Shown piece after piece: positions 1 through 7,217 of a DNA stretch of 11,192 nt. The position numbers and the translations under genes were made by a program. Position 1 is the first letter of the stretch. Each line of letters starts with the position of its first letter. The DNA comes from Ilumatobacteraceae bacterium (GTDB lineage: Bacteria; Actinomycetota; Acidimicrobiia; Acidimicrobiales; Ilumatobacteraceae): assembly GCA_025464045.1 (NCBI GenBank), contig JAODBQ010000350.1, positions 1 to 11,192 of the forward strand. The letters run 5' to 3'. The notes beneath the pieces were generated by a model. It was not told the DNA's origin, made no database searches, and saw nothing but the letters and a program-made list of their open reading frames with translations.

Positions 1-637
1 ACTTCATGATCCCGATCGCCTTCGTCGGTGCCTGCGCCATCGTCGCGGCGAACTGGAACGCCTCGGTGTCCAGCGCCTCGTCGTCGACGACCTTGGTCGC
101 CAGTCCGAGACGTTCGATCTGATCAGCGTTGATCGTCTCGCCCGTCAGCATCAGCGCCGTCGCCGCGGGCAAACCGATCATCCGCGGCAGCAGGTAGGTA
201 CCGCCGCTGCCGACGGGGACGGCGCGCTTGGCGCGCATGTCGCCCATCACCGCGGTGTTCGAGACGATCCGGAAGTCGGCGGCCAAGGTCATGTCCTGGG
301 CGATGCCGTGGCACCTGCCACGCAGGCCGATGACGGTCGGCTTGCGCAGCCAGTACCACGTCTTCATCAGCACCTGCTGCATCGCACCCACGGGGTGCTC
401 GCCGGGGCTGAGCTCGCGCGGGAGCTCTCCCATGCCCTTGATGTCGTCTCCGGCGGAGAACGCGCGACCCGCGCCGGTGAGCAGCACCGCGCGGACGTCG
501 TCGTCCTCCTTCGCCCGATTGAGCTGATCGAGGAGGATCCCGATCATCTCGTAGGTCACCGCGTTGAGCTTCTCCGGCCGGTTCAACGTCAACTTCAGCA
601 CGTTGTCCGACTGTTCAACGAGCACTGCGTCAGCCAC
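1..637 (-). CDS. Enoyl-CoA hydratase/isomerase (crotonase) family protein, C-terminus cut by window edge
   Basis: The first 212 residues of a crotonase-fold protein are visible, from a GTG start at 637 preceded by AAGGGGAG (642-649). Family hallmarks in order are LNRPEKLNAV (residues 18-27), the first oxyanion-hole segment GRAFSAGDDIKG (57-68), the second segment HGIAQDMTLAADFRI (110-124) and GSGGTYLLPRMIG (143-155). Family members act on acyl-CoA thioesters in the cytoplasm: hydration, isomerisation, hydrolysis or decarboxylation. The two glutamates of classical hydratases (Glu144 and Glu164 of rat mitochondrial enoyl-CoA hydratase) align here with Asp115 and Arg135, so plain 2-enoyl-CoA hydration is doubtful; another crotonase reaction is more likely. 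The gene is divergent from a TetR gene and has a strong promoter with a candidate operator, suggesting repression by that neighbour. The family is certain; the reaction is not. Confidence 0.9.
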   Translation of the reverse strand, partial: MADAVLVEQSDNVLKLTLNRPEKLNAVTYEMIGILLDQLNRAKEDDDVRAVLLTGAGRAFSAGDDIKGMGELPRELSPGEHPVGAMQQVLMKTWYWLRKPTVIGLRGRCHGIAQDMTLAADFRIVSNTAVMGDMRAKRAVPVGSGGTYLLPRMIGLPAATALMLTGETINADQIERLGLATKVVDDEALDTEAFQFAATMAQAPTKAIGIMK

Positions 638-674
638 TGCACTCCCCTTGGTCGAGTCCTCTTGGTCGGCGATA

Positions 675-694
675 TCTACCTTCCGACAGGTAGA
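675..694. promoter_or_regulatory. Candidate TetR operator (imperfect palindrome) at the crotonase start site
   Basis: The 20-bp element has perfect 6-bp arms TCTACC (675-680) and GGTAGA (689-694) with 8 bp between them; counting inner matches (T at 681, A at 688, C/G at the centre), 16 of 20 positions are symmetric. It abuts the -10 hexamer and covers the expected start site, where a bound repressor would block initiation. Size, symmetry and position suit a TetR dimer, and a TetR gene lies divergently. That this TetR binds here is inference. Confidence 0.5.
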
Positions 695-723
695 AAAGTA
701 TGAGCCGATGTCAGCGCTGTCAA
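695..723 (-). promoter_or_regulatory. Sigma-70-type promoter of the crotonase gene
   Basis: Reading the minus strand, a perfect -35 hexamer TTGACA (718-723) is followed by a 17-bp spacer and the -10 hexamer TACTTT (695-700). Transcription would start near 688 and leave a leader of about 50 nt before the GTG at 637. The match and spacing are close to the housekeeping sigma consensus, which is notable in such GC-rich DNA. The start site itself is inferred. Confidence 0.7.
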
Positions 724-877
724 GTGCAGCGGCGGGTGTTCTGAACCTGGCCCTCCGACGCCGCCGCGCAACTGGTCGAACATGGGTACGTGGATCCTGC
801 GCGGCGTCGACGTCCCCAGCGCGCGCCGCGGATCGGAGCCGCGCGGAGGCGTTCAGTACCATGAGCGGATCAACAGA

Positions 878-1483
878 GTGAACGAACCTCGTCGCCACAC
901 CACGAAGTACAACGATCGTGCCGACGAGATCTACCGCGCCGCGGCGCGGTTGTTCTTTCGAAGGGGATATGCCGCCACCTCATTGCAGGACATTGCCTCC
1001 GAGGTGGGTCTGTTGAAAGGCTCGCTGTACTACTACATCAATAGCAAGGAACAGCTCCTGTGGGGCATCACCGAGACCATCCACGACGCCGCGGACCGCA
1101 CGTTGCGGTTCGCCCGAGACGTGCCGGGAACGCCCACCGATCGCCTTGCCGCCCTGATCAAGCACCACATCGCCGCGTTCACGGAGAACCTCGATCTGAT
1201 CCGCGTCTTCTACACCGACTATCGCTCGCTCGATCCGGAGCACCTCAGCTCGGTGCTGTCCCGTCGGCTCGCCTACGAGCGGTTCGTGCACGACCTCATC
1301 GCCCAGGGGCAACGCACGGGCGAGTTCTCCTCCGACGAGGATCCGGAAACATCCGCGAAGGCGATCCTGACGATGATCAACAGTGTCTTCATCTGGTTCA
1401 GGCCAGGCAGGAAGCTCACCATCGACGATGTCGGAAGGTATTACGCGAAGTTTGCGGTGAGAGGTCTGCAGAACACCGCATGA
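878..1483 (+). CDS. TetR/AcrR-family transcriptional regulator (KstR2-like)
   Basis: A one-component repressor, 201 aa with the chosen start. The N-terminal TetR DNA-binding domain spans about residues 12-60: EIYRAAARLFFRRGYAAT (helix 1), then DIASEVGLLKGSLYYYINSK (38-57), the helix-turn-helix with its typical YYY/SKEQL ending. Residues 65-200 form the all-helical ligand and dimer domain. The YYYINSKEQLLWGI stretch resembles regulators of CoA-dependent lipid or steroid catabolism such as KstR2, so an acyl-CoA-type ligand is plausible but unproven. GTG 878 is preferred because it leaves a normal 11-residue lead; an in-frame ATG at 782 would add 32 residues without family character and has no Shine-Dalgarno. 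The gene is divergent from the crotonase and lies upstream of the AAA+ gene on the same strand, so it may be co-transcribed with it. I see no convincing promoter for it in 724-877. Confidence 0.88.
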   Translation: MNEPRRHTTKYNDRADEIYRAAARLFFRRGYAATSLQDIASEVGLLKGSLYYYINSKEQLLWGITETIHDAADRTLRFARDVPGTPTDRLAALIKHHIAAFTENLDLIRVFYTDYRSLDPEHLSSVLSRRLAYERFVHDLIAQGQRTGEFSSDEDPETSAKAILTMINSVFIWFRPGRKLTIDDVGRYYAKFAVRGLQNTA

Positions 1484-1592
1484 CCCGCGGCGCCCGGACG
1501 TCCTCGGTCCGCAGCGGGCCGTGACCCACCCGAGCTGCCGATCGGGACGACCTCGAATGGCGCGAGCACGCGACGCCGACGATGATCTCGGG

Positions 1593-2429
1593 ATGCAGGG
1601 AGAAGGATCGACGAGCGTACGGACGGCCGAGCCGTGGTACCTGCCTGTCGGCGACGAGGTCGAGGTCTTCGAGGCGGCGTACGCCGCGCGCCTGCCGGTG
1701 CTGCTCAAAGGGCCGACCGGCTGCGGGAAGACCCGGTTCGTCGAGCACATGGCCTGGCGGCTGGCGGAACGACGCGGTCGCCACGAGGACCTGATGAGCC
1801 GGCTGGTCACCGTTGCCTGCCACGAAGACCTCACCGCGACCGACCTCGTCGGCCGGTACCTGCTCTCCGGCGACGAGACGGTGTGGATGGACGGTCCGCT
1901 GACGCGGGCGGTGCGCACCGGCGCCATCTGCTACCTGGACGAGGTGGTCGAGGCACGCAAGGACACCACGGTCGTCGTCCACGCACTCACCGACCACCGC
2001 CGGATCCTGCCGATCGAGAAGACGGCAGAGCTGCTCGAGGCACACCCGGACTTCCTGCTCGTGATCTCCTACAACCCGGGCTACCAGAGCGTCGTCAAGG
2101 ACCTCAAGCCGTCGACGCGGCAACGGTTCGTGAGCCTCGAGTTCGACTACCCGGTCGTCGACGTCGAGACCGAGATCGTCGCGCACGAGAGCGGCGCCGA
2201 CCGCGAGCTCGCCCGCCGGCTCGCGCTCATCGGCGAGAAGACCCGCAACCTGCGCGAGCACGGCTTCGAGGAGGGCGTGAGCACCCGCCTGCTCATCTAC
2301 GCCGCCCGGCTCGTGGTCGGCGGGATCGAGCCCCGCCGAGCGTGCGATGTCGCGATCGCACGCGCGATCAGCGACGACGTCGACGTGCAACGTGCCGTCA
2401 CCGAGATCGTCGACGTGCTGCTGCCGTGA
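1593..2429 (+). CDS. MoxR-type AAA+ ATPase of the CbbQ/NirQ/NorQ family
   Basis: A cytoplasmic AAA+ ATPase of 278 aa. Family members form hexameric rings and, with a von Willebrand factor A partner, remodel or activate a client: RuBisCO for CbbQ/CbbO, nitric oxide reductase for NorQ/NorD. Visible from ATG 1593: Walker A GPTGCGKT (40-47), the family block ACHEDLTATDLVGRYLL (75-91), Walker B ICYLDE (112-117), sensor 1 in ISYNPGYQS (158-166), arginine-rich STRQRF (174-179) and sensor 2 in GVSTRLLIYA (228-237). Length matches the family (about 265-280). The start is uncertain: in-frame GTG 1521 and ATG 1557 would add 24 or 12 basic, unconserved residues, and none of the three has a strong Shine-Dalgarno. 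The stop overlaps the next gene's start. No client enzyme can be identified from the window, so cbbQ or norQ would over-specify the name. Confidence 0.92.
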   Translation: MQGEGSTSVRTAEPWYLPVGDEVEVFEAAYAARLPVLLKGPTGCGKTRFVEHMAWRLAERRGRHEDLMSRLVTVACHEDLTATDLVGRYLLSGDETVWMDGPLTRAVRTGAICYLDEVVEARKDTTVVVHALTDHRRILPIEKTAELLEAHPDFLLVISYNPGYQSVVKDLKPSTRQRFVSLEFDYPVVDVETEIVAHESGADRELARRLALIGEKTRNLREHGFEEGVSTRLLIYAARLVVGGIEPRRACDVAIARAISDDVDVQRAVTEIVDVLLP

Positions 2430-4474
2430 CGGACGGGCACGGCTCGGCGGGCGCGACGGCCGTCGAGCTCGGCGACGTGCAGCGCGTGCTGAACATGTTC
2501 GCCGACGGCATCGCCGGTGTCGGCGTGCAGCTGGAGATCGTCGACGCTCCGCACGCCGGGTGGCCGTGGGACACGACGTTGCCGACCGGCGCGGTCGTGC
2601 GCCTCCCGTCGTCGATCGACGACTTCGCGTCGGACCGGGAGAACCGGGGCGCCTACCGGGCGTCGGTGCTGCACCAGATCGGGTTCGCCCAGTTCGGCAC
2701 CCTCGCGTTCGCGGACGAGGATGCGGACGGGTCCGCGAGCGATGCGAACGGCAGCGGCTCCGACTTGGAGCGCTTCTTCGCCCGCGCTCCCCGGCCCGAC
2801 GTCCTGCGTGAGGTGTTCACGATGCTGGAGGACCTGCGCATCGACGCAGCCACCCGCCGCCACTACCCGGGGGCGCATGCCGACCTCGATCGGATCCTCA
2901 CCGTGGCGCGTGATCACCACGTGCGACAGCCCGCAGCGGAGCCCGGATCCGGATCGCGCGCTTCGTTGCTGCAGGTGCTGCGGTTGTGTTCGCTCGGCGC
3001 CGATGATCACGAGCTCGCCGCCCGGGGGGTCGAGTCGGGCAACGCCGCCGTGATCGAGTGGATGCTGGCACGAGCCCGCGCGGTCGAAGCCGACACGGCG
3101 ACGGTCTCCGACACGGCCCGTGTGGCGGTCGCGATCTGCGCGCTGCTGGAGGACGGCGACGTCACCGGGGCACAGCGGACGTACGAGGGCATCGTCACGG
3201 ACTCGCCCGAACGCGGCTCGGGCGCCGACGCCGATCCGTCGCCCGATGCGGACGGCAGGCCGACCGACGACGGACAACCGCCGAGCGTCGGCAAGGAGGA
3301 CCACGGTGCCGAGACGGCCGAGATGGGCGGTCAACCGGCCGACGTGCTCGCCCACGAGCGCCAGGCATCGGACGAGGAGGTCGAGGCGGAGCTCGACGGC
3401 CGTTCCGGTGGTCGACCGCCGCCGATGACGACCGACGTCGAGGGGGCGCGCATCTACGTCTACGACGAATGGGACTACCTCAACCAGACCCACCTCCCCG
3501 CGTGGTGCCGCGTCATCGAACGCCGCCTCAGCGGCGACGACTTCACCTTCATCGGCGACGTCCGCCGTCGGTACTCCGTCCTGGGCAGCCGCTTGCGACG
3601 GCAGTTCGCGTTCATCCGACCGACCGGCTGGGTGCGGGTGCACCGGTCCGACGACGGCGACGAGCTCGACCTCGACGCGGTGATCGAGGCGATCGTCGAT
3701 CGGCGCACCGGCCACGCGGCGAACGAGCGTCTGCACATCCGCCGCGACCGCGCCGCGCGCGACGTCGCGACCGCGTTCCTCGTCGACCTCAGCGCCTCCA
3801 CGGGTTCGGCGATCGCCGAACCGGAGCCCGAACCGATCGTGCCGGTCGGCGGCGAGCCGAGCGACTACCGCTTCGCGGGCGCCGAGCCATGGGAGGACGG
3901 ACCGCCTGCCGACCCCGGCCGGCGGGTGCTCGACATCGCCAAGGAGTCCGTGGCGTTGATGTGCGACGCGCTGCAGCTCCTCGGGGATTCCCATGCGGTG
4001 TACGGCTTCTCCGGCGAGGGGCGCGACAAGGTCGAGTTCCACGTCACCAAGGAGTTCGGCGACCGGACCTCTCCCGCCACGTGGGCCGCGCTGGCGGCGA
4101 TGAAGCCGCGCCGGTACACGCGGATGGGCCCGGCGATCCGCCACACCACGGCGAAGCTCGCCGCCCAGCCGGCGAAGACCAAGCTGCTGATCGTCATCTC
4201 CGACGGGTACCCCCAGGACATCGACTACGGACCGGACCGCGGCGACAAGGAGTACGGGCTGCAGGACACGGCCCGCGCGCTGCAGGACGCGTCGGACGCG
4301 GGCATCGCCACCTACTGCGTGACGATCGATCCGGCCGGGCACGACTACCTGCGACGGATGTGCCCGGACCAGAACTACCTCGTGATCGACGACGTGCCGT
4401 CGCTGCCCGGTGAGCTCGCCAAGCTCTACGGGACGTTGGCCACGACCTCGTCGCGCCGACCACCACGGCCGTAG
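2426..4474 (+). CDS. VWA-domain protein of the CbbO/NorD family, partner of the AAA+ ATPase
   Basis: A 682-aa protein starting at GTG 2426, four bases (GTGA) inside the AAA+ gene, with no Shine-Dalgarno; this indicates translational coupling and a shared complex. The N-terminal half (1-255) is helical and CbbO/NorD-like. An acidic, low-complexity linker covers about 258-330. The signature YDEWDYLNQTHLPAWCRV starts at residue 346, and a C-terminal VWA domain covers about 450-670. Its metal-ion-dependent adhesion site is complete: D454-L-S456-A-S458, T565 in RYTRMGP and D593 in VISDG. An E/P-rich insert (EPEPEP) follows the first MIDAS strand before RRVLDIAKESVALM. In the family the MIDAS contacts the client protein while the ATPase ring does the work. 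The client is unknown: no RuBisCO, nitric oxide reductase or metal-dependent oxygenase subunit lies in the window. An annotation as plain 'VWA domain protein' would be a safe minimum. Confidence 0.9.
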   Translation: MTDGHGSAGATAVELGDVQRVLNMFADGIAGVGVQLEIVDAPHAGWPWDTTLPTGAVVRLPSSIDDFASDRENRGAYRASVLHQIGFAQFGTLAFADEDADGSASDANGSGSDLERFFARAPRPDVLREVFTMLEDLRIDAATRRHYPGAHADLDRILTVARDHHVRQPAAEPGSGSRASLLQVLRLCSLGADDHELAARGVESGNAAVIEWMLARARAVEADTATVSDTARVAVAICALLEDGDVTGAQRTYEGIVTDSPERGSGADADPSPDADGRPTDDGQPPSVGKEDHGAETAEMGGQPADVLAHERQASDEEVEAELDGRSGGRPPPMTTDVEGARIYVYDEWDYLNQTHLPAWCRVIERRLSGDDFTFIGDVRRRYSVLGSRLRRQFAFIRPTGWVRVHRSDDGDELDLDAVIEAIVDRRTGHAANERLHIRRDRAARDVATAFLVDLSASTGSAIAEPEPEPIVPVGGEPSDYRFAGAEPWEDGPPADPGRRVLDIAKESVALMCDALQLLGDSHAVYGFSGEGRDKVEFHVTKEFGDRTSPATWAALAAMKPRRYTRMGPAIRHTTAKLAAQPAKTKLLIVISDGYPQDIDYGPDRGDKEYGLQDTARALQDASDAGIATYCVTIDPAGHDYLRRMCPDQNYLVIDDVPSLPGELAKLYGTLATTSSRRPPRP

Positions 4475-4557
4475 CCGCTCGCGCCGCCCTGTTGGCGCCG
4501 AGCCGTTCTGCACACGAGAATGTCGCCGGAGGGCGACGCCGGGGTTGTCGCACCGAT

Positions 4558-4566
4558 GAGAGGGGA
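4558..4566 (+). promoter_or_regulatory. Ribosome binding site that fixes the start of the fusion gene
   Basis: The sequence GAGAGGGGA lies 7 nt before ATG 4574. The in-frame earlier ATGs at 4520 and 4556 lack such a site, and the residues they would add are unlike monooxygenase N-termini, so 4574 is preferred. Confidence 0.65.
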
Positions 4567-4573
4567 TTGCCGC

Positions 4574-7180
4574 ATGGCTGCAGGGAACGGATCGAACGGT
4601 ACGGGCGCAGAGCGTCCGGATGTCGACGTGGTCGTCGTGGGGGCCGGCCTGGCCGGGCTGTACATGCTGTTCCGGCTCCGCGGACTGGGGTTCTCGGCGA
4701 CCGTCCTGGAAGCCGGTGACGACGTCGGCGGTACGTGGTACTGGAACCGCTACCCGGGCGCCCGGTGCGACATCCCGACCACCGACTACACCTACTCGTT
4801 CGATCCGGAGCTGGAGACCGAGTGGACGTGGTCCGAGAAGTACGCCACGCAGCCGGAGATCCTCCGCTACCTCCAGCACGTCGCCGACAAGCACGACCTG
4901 CGCAAGGACATCCAGTTCTCCACCCGGGTGGCATCGGCCACGTGGGACGACGCAGCTTCGCTGTGGCGGGTGACCACGGAGCAGGGCCAGCAGATCTCCT
5001 GCCGCTCCTACGTGATGGCCACGGGCTGCCTGTCGTTGCCGAAGACACCGGACATCGAGGGCCACGAGCGCTTCACGGGCGAGGTGTACTTCACGAGCCG
5101 TTGGCCGCACGAGGGCGTCGACTTCACCGGCAAGCGCGTCGGCGTCATCGGCACCGGTTCGTCGGGCATCCAGTCGATCCCGATCATCGCCGCACAGGCG
5201 GCGGAGCTGGTGGTGTTCCAGCGCACTCCGAACTTCTCCCTGCCTGCCAAGAACGGGCCGGCGCCGGCCGAGCGCCTGGCGCAGATCGCCGCCGATCGCG
5301 AGGCCTACCGCACGGCCGGCAAGTGGTCACGCGGCGGCGTCGCGCTGCCGGAGGTGCTCGAGACCGCGGCCCAGATGACGCCCGAGCAACGGCGCGAGCG
5401 CCTGGAGGTCGCGTGGGAGGCCGGTGAGCTGTACGCCGCGATCGGCGCCTTCGCCGACGTCCTCACCAACCGCGACGCCAACGAGCTCGTTGCCGAGATG
5501 ATCCGCGAGCACATCCGCGAGATCGTCGAGGACCCGGCGACCGCCGAGGCGCTGTGCCCGACGGACCACCCGTTCGCCACCAAGCGCCCGTGCCTGGACA
5601 CGAACTACTACGCCACGTACAACCTGCCCCACGTCCGTCTGGTCAACCTGCGCAAGCAGCCGATCACGACGATCACCGAGACCGGCATCGACACGATCGA
5701 CGAATCGTTCGAGTTCGACGCGATCGTCTTCGCCACCGGCTTCGACGCGATGACGGGCGCGATCGTCTCGGTCGACATCACCGGCAAGGACGGCCAGACG
5801 CTGAAGTCGAAGTGGGAGCACGGACCGACGACCTACCTCGGGCTGACCACGGTCGGCTTCCCCAACCTGTTCCTGATCACCGGCCCCGGGAGCCCGTCCG
5901 TGCTCTCCAACATGGCGGTCTCGATCGAGCAGCACGTCGACTGGGTCGCCGACCGCCTGGCGTTCCTGCGCGACAACGGTTCCGTCACGATCGAGCCCAC
6001 CGCGACCGCCGAGGCGGCGTGGGTGCAGCACGTCAACGACTGCGCCAACCTGACCCTCTACCCGACGGCCAACTCGTGGTACGTGGGCGCCAACGTGCCC
6101 GGCAAGCCGCGCGTGTTCCTCCCGTACATCGGTGGCGTCGACGGCTACCGCGCGATCTGTGACGAGGTCGTCGCGCGCGACCACCTCGGGTTCGAGCTCA
6201 ACGGCCCCAACGGCTCGCAGCTCAACGACGGGATCATCCGCCGCCTGCAGCCCGACGTCGAAGCCGTGCTGACGCTGATGGCAGGTCTCGACCTGCCGCC
6301 GCTCGAGCTGATGTCGCCCGCCGAGGCGCGGGAGTTCATGGCTGCCGGGTCCGCCGCGCGTCCGCCGGGCCCGGACGTCGGCGAGATCGTCGACGGCGTG
6401 CTGCCGGGTGCGGCCGGCGACCTCGACTACCGGCTCTACCGGCCGGCGAGCGAGGGTCCCCACCCGATCGTCGCCTACTTCCACGGCGGCGGCTGGGTGC
6501 TCGGCACCCACGATTCCGACGACCCGTTCTGCCGCGACCTGTGCGTGCGGTCGGACTCGATCATCATCTCGGTCAACTACCGCCACGCCCCGGAGGACCG
6601 CTTCCCGGCCGCGGCGGACGACGGGTTCGCCGCCGTGCAGTGGATCGCCGCACACGCCCAGGAGTTCGGCGGTGTGCCAGGCCAGCTGGCGGTCGCCGGC
6701 TGGAGCGCGGGCGGCAACGTCGCCGCCGTCGTGTGCCAGCTGGCCAGGGATGCCGACGGTCCCGCGATCACCGGCCAGCTGCTGCTCACGCCGGTGACGG
6801 ACGGCGACCTGACCACCGGTTCGTACCGCGACAACGCCGAGGGGTACGTGCTCACGAAGGTGCTGATGGAGTGGTTCTGGGACCACTACGCCGATGCCAC
6901 CGATCGCACCCATCCGAAGGCGTCACCGCTGCGCACCGCCGACCTGTCCGGTCTGCCGCCCGCGTTCGTGGTCACGGCGGAGTTCGATCCGCTGCGCGAC
7001 GAGGGCATCGCCTACGCGAACGCGATGGAGGCCGCCGGCGTGCCCGTCCAACTGCTCGTGGCTCGCGGCCACGTGCACACCTCGCTGACGATGGTCGACG
7101 TGATCATCTCCGGCGCACCCGTGCGCGCGCAGATGGGCGAAGCGCTCAAGCAGTTCTTCGCCGCGTCGGTTCCCGCCTGA
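4574..7180 (+). CDS. Baeyer-Villiger monooxygenase fused to HSL-type alpha/beta-hydrolase (esterase)
   Basis: A single 868-aa protein carrying two complete enzymes. Residues 1 to about 545 are a type I Baeyer-Villiger monooxygenase (FAD, NADPH, O2; ketone to ester or lactone): FAD Rossmann motif GAGLAG (23-28), GGTWYWNRYPGARCD (52-66), the fingerprint segment at 167-178, NADPH Rossmann motif GTGSSG (193-198), an active-site-type Arg338 in KRPCLDTNYY and FATGF (386-390). Residues from about 556 to 868 are a full-length hormone-sensitive-lipase-family esterase: HGGGW (637-641), nucleophile Ser711 in GWSAGGN (commonly GDSAGG), Asp805 in EFDPLRDEG and His835 in GHVHTS. Only about ten residues separate the domains, and no stop or frame change is seen. 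Oxidation to an ester followed by hydrolysis is the natural reading, as in separate monooxygenase/esterase pairs such as acmA/acmB. The fingerprint His is Phe173. The substrate is unknown. No signal peptide is visible, so it should be cytoplasmic. Confidence 0.93.
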   Translation: MAAGNGSNGTGAERPDVDVVVVGAGLAGLYMLFRLRGLGFSATVLEAGDDVGGTWYWNRYPGARCDIPTTDYTYSFDPELETEWTWSEKYATQPEILRYLQHVADKHDLRKDIQFSTRVASATWDDAASLWRVTTEQGQQISCRSYVMATGCLSLPKTPDIEGHERFTGEVYFTSRWPHEGVDFTGKRVGVIGTGSSGIQSIPIIAAQAAELVVFQRTPNFSLPAKNGPAPAERLAQIAADREAYRTAGKWSRGGVALPEVLETAAQMTPEQRRERLEVAWEAGELYAAIGAFADVLTNRDANELVAEMIREHIREIVEDPATAEALCPTDHPFATKRPCLDTNYYATYNLPHVRLVNLRKQPITTITETGIDTIDESFEFDAIVFATGFDAMTGAIVSVDITGKDGQTLKSKWEHGPTTYLGLTTVGFPNLFLITGPGSPSVLSNMAVSIEQHVDWVADRLAFLRDNGSVTIEPTATAEAAWVQHVNDCANLTLYPTANSWYVGANVPGKPRVFLPYIGGVDGYRAICDEVVARDHLGFELNGPNGSQLNDGIIRRLQPDVEAVLTLMAGLDLPPLELMSPAEAREFMAAGSAARPPGPDVGEIVDGVLPGAAGDLDYRLYRPASEGPHPIVAYFHGGGWVLGTHDSDDPFCRDLCVRSDSIIISVNYRHAPEDRFPAAADDGFAAVQWIAAHAQEFGGVPGQLAVAGWSAGGNVAAVVCQLARDADGPAITGQLLLTPVTDGDLTTGSYRDNAEGYVLTKVLMEWFWDHYADATDRTHPKASPLRTADLSGLPPAFVVTAEFDPLRDEGIAYANAMEAAGVPVQLLVARGHVHTSLTMVDVIISGAPVRAQMGEALKQFFAASVPA

Positions 7181-7185
7181 GCCGC

Positions 7186-7217
7186 GTGCCTTCCCGCTCA
7201 GCCGATCGGGAAGGCAC
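7186..7217. terminator. Perfect 11-bp hairpin between convergent genes, probable bidirectional terminator
   Basis: GTGCCTTCCCG (7186-7196) and CGGGAAGGCAC (7207-7217) are exact inverted repeats around a 10-nt loop. The hairpin starts 5 bases after the fusion gene's stop and its loop holds the stop codon of the convergent apbE gene. No T-tract follows on either strand, which is common for hairpin terminators in GC-rich actinobacteria. Function is inferred from position and stem quality. Confidence 0.65.

Noticed and set aside
308..703. A 131-codon plus-strand frame opposite the crotonase, reaching the operator region
   Set aside because: The crotonase frame on the other strand explains this sequence, and the small frame has no motif or ribosome binding site.
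782..877. N-terminal extension of the TetR protein from ATG 782
   Set aside because: The 32 extra residues have no family similarity and the ATG has no Shine-Dalgarno; GTG 878 gives a normal TetR length.
4522..4537. Small hairpin GTCGCC-GGAG-GGCGAC upstream of the fusion gene
   Set aside because: A 6-bp stem is expected often by chance in such GC-rich DNA, and no T-tract or alternative pairing suggests a terminator or riboswitch.
2297..5110. A 937-codon open frame on the minus strand across the AAA+, VWA and fusion genes
   Set aside because: It is antisense to three well-supported genes, is dominated by Arg/Val/Gly/Asp typical of high-GC shadow frames, and has no recognisable motif.
5327..6913. 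A 528-codon minus-strand open frame opposite the fusion gene
   Set aside because: Its composition is that of a mirror frame (Arg, Val, Gly, Asp) and it lies wholly inside a gene with clear catalytic motifs.
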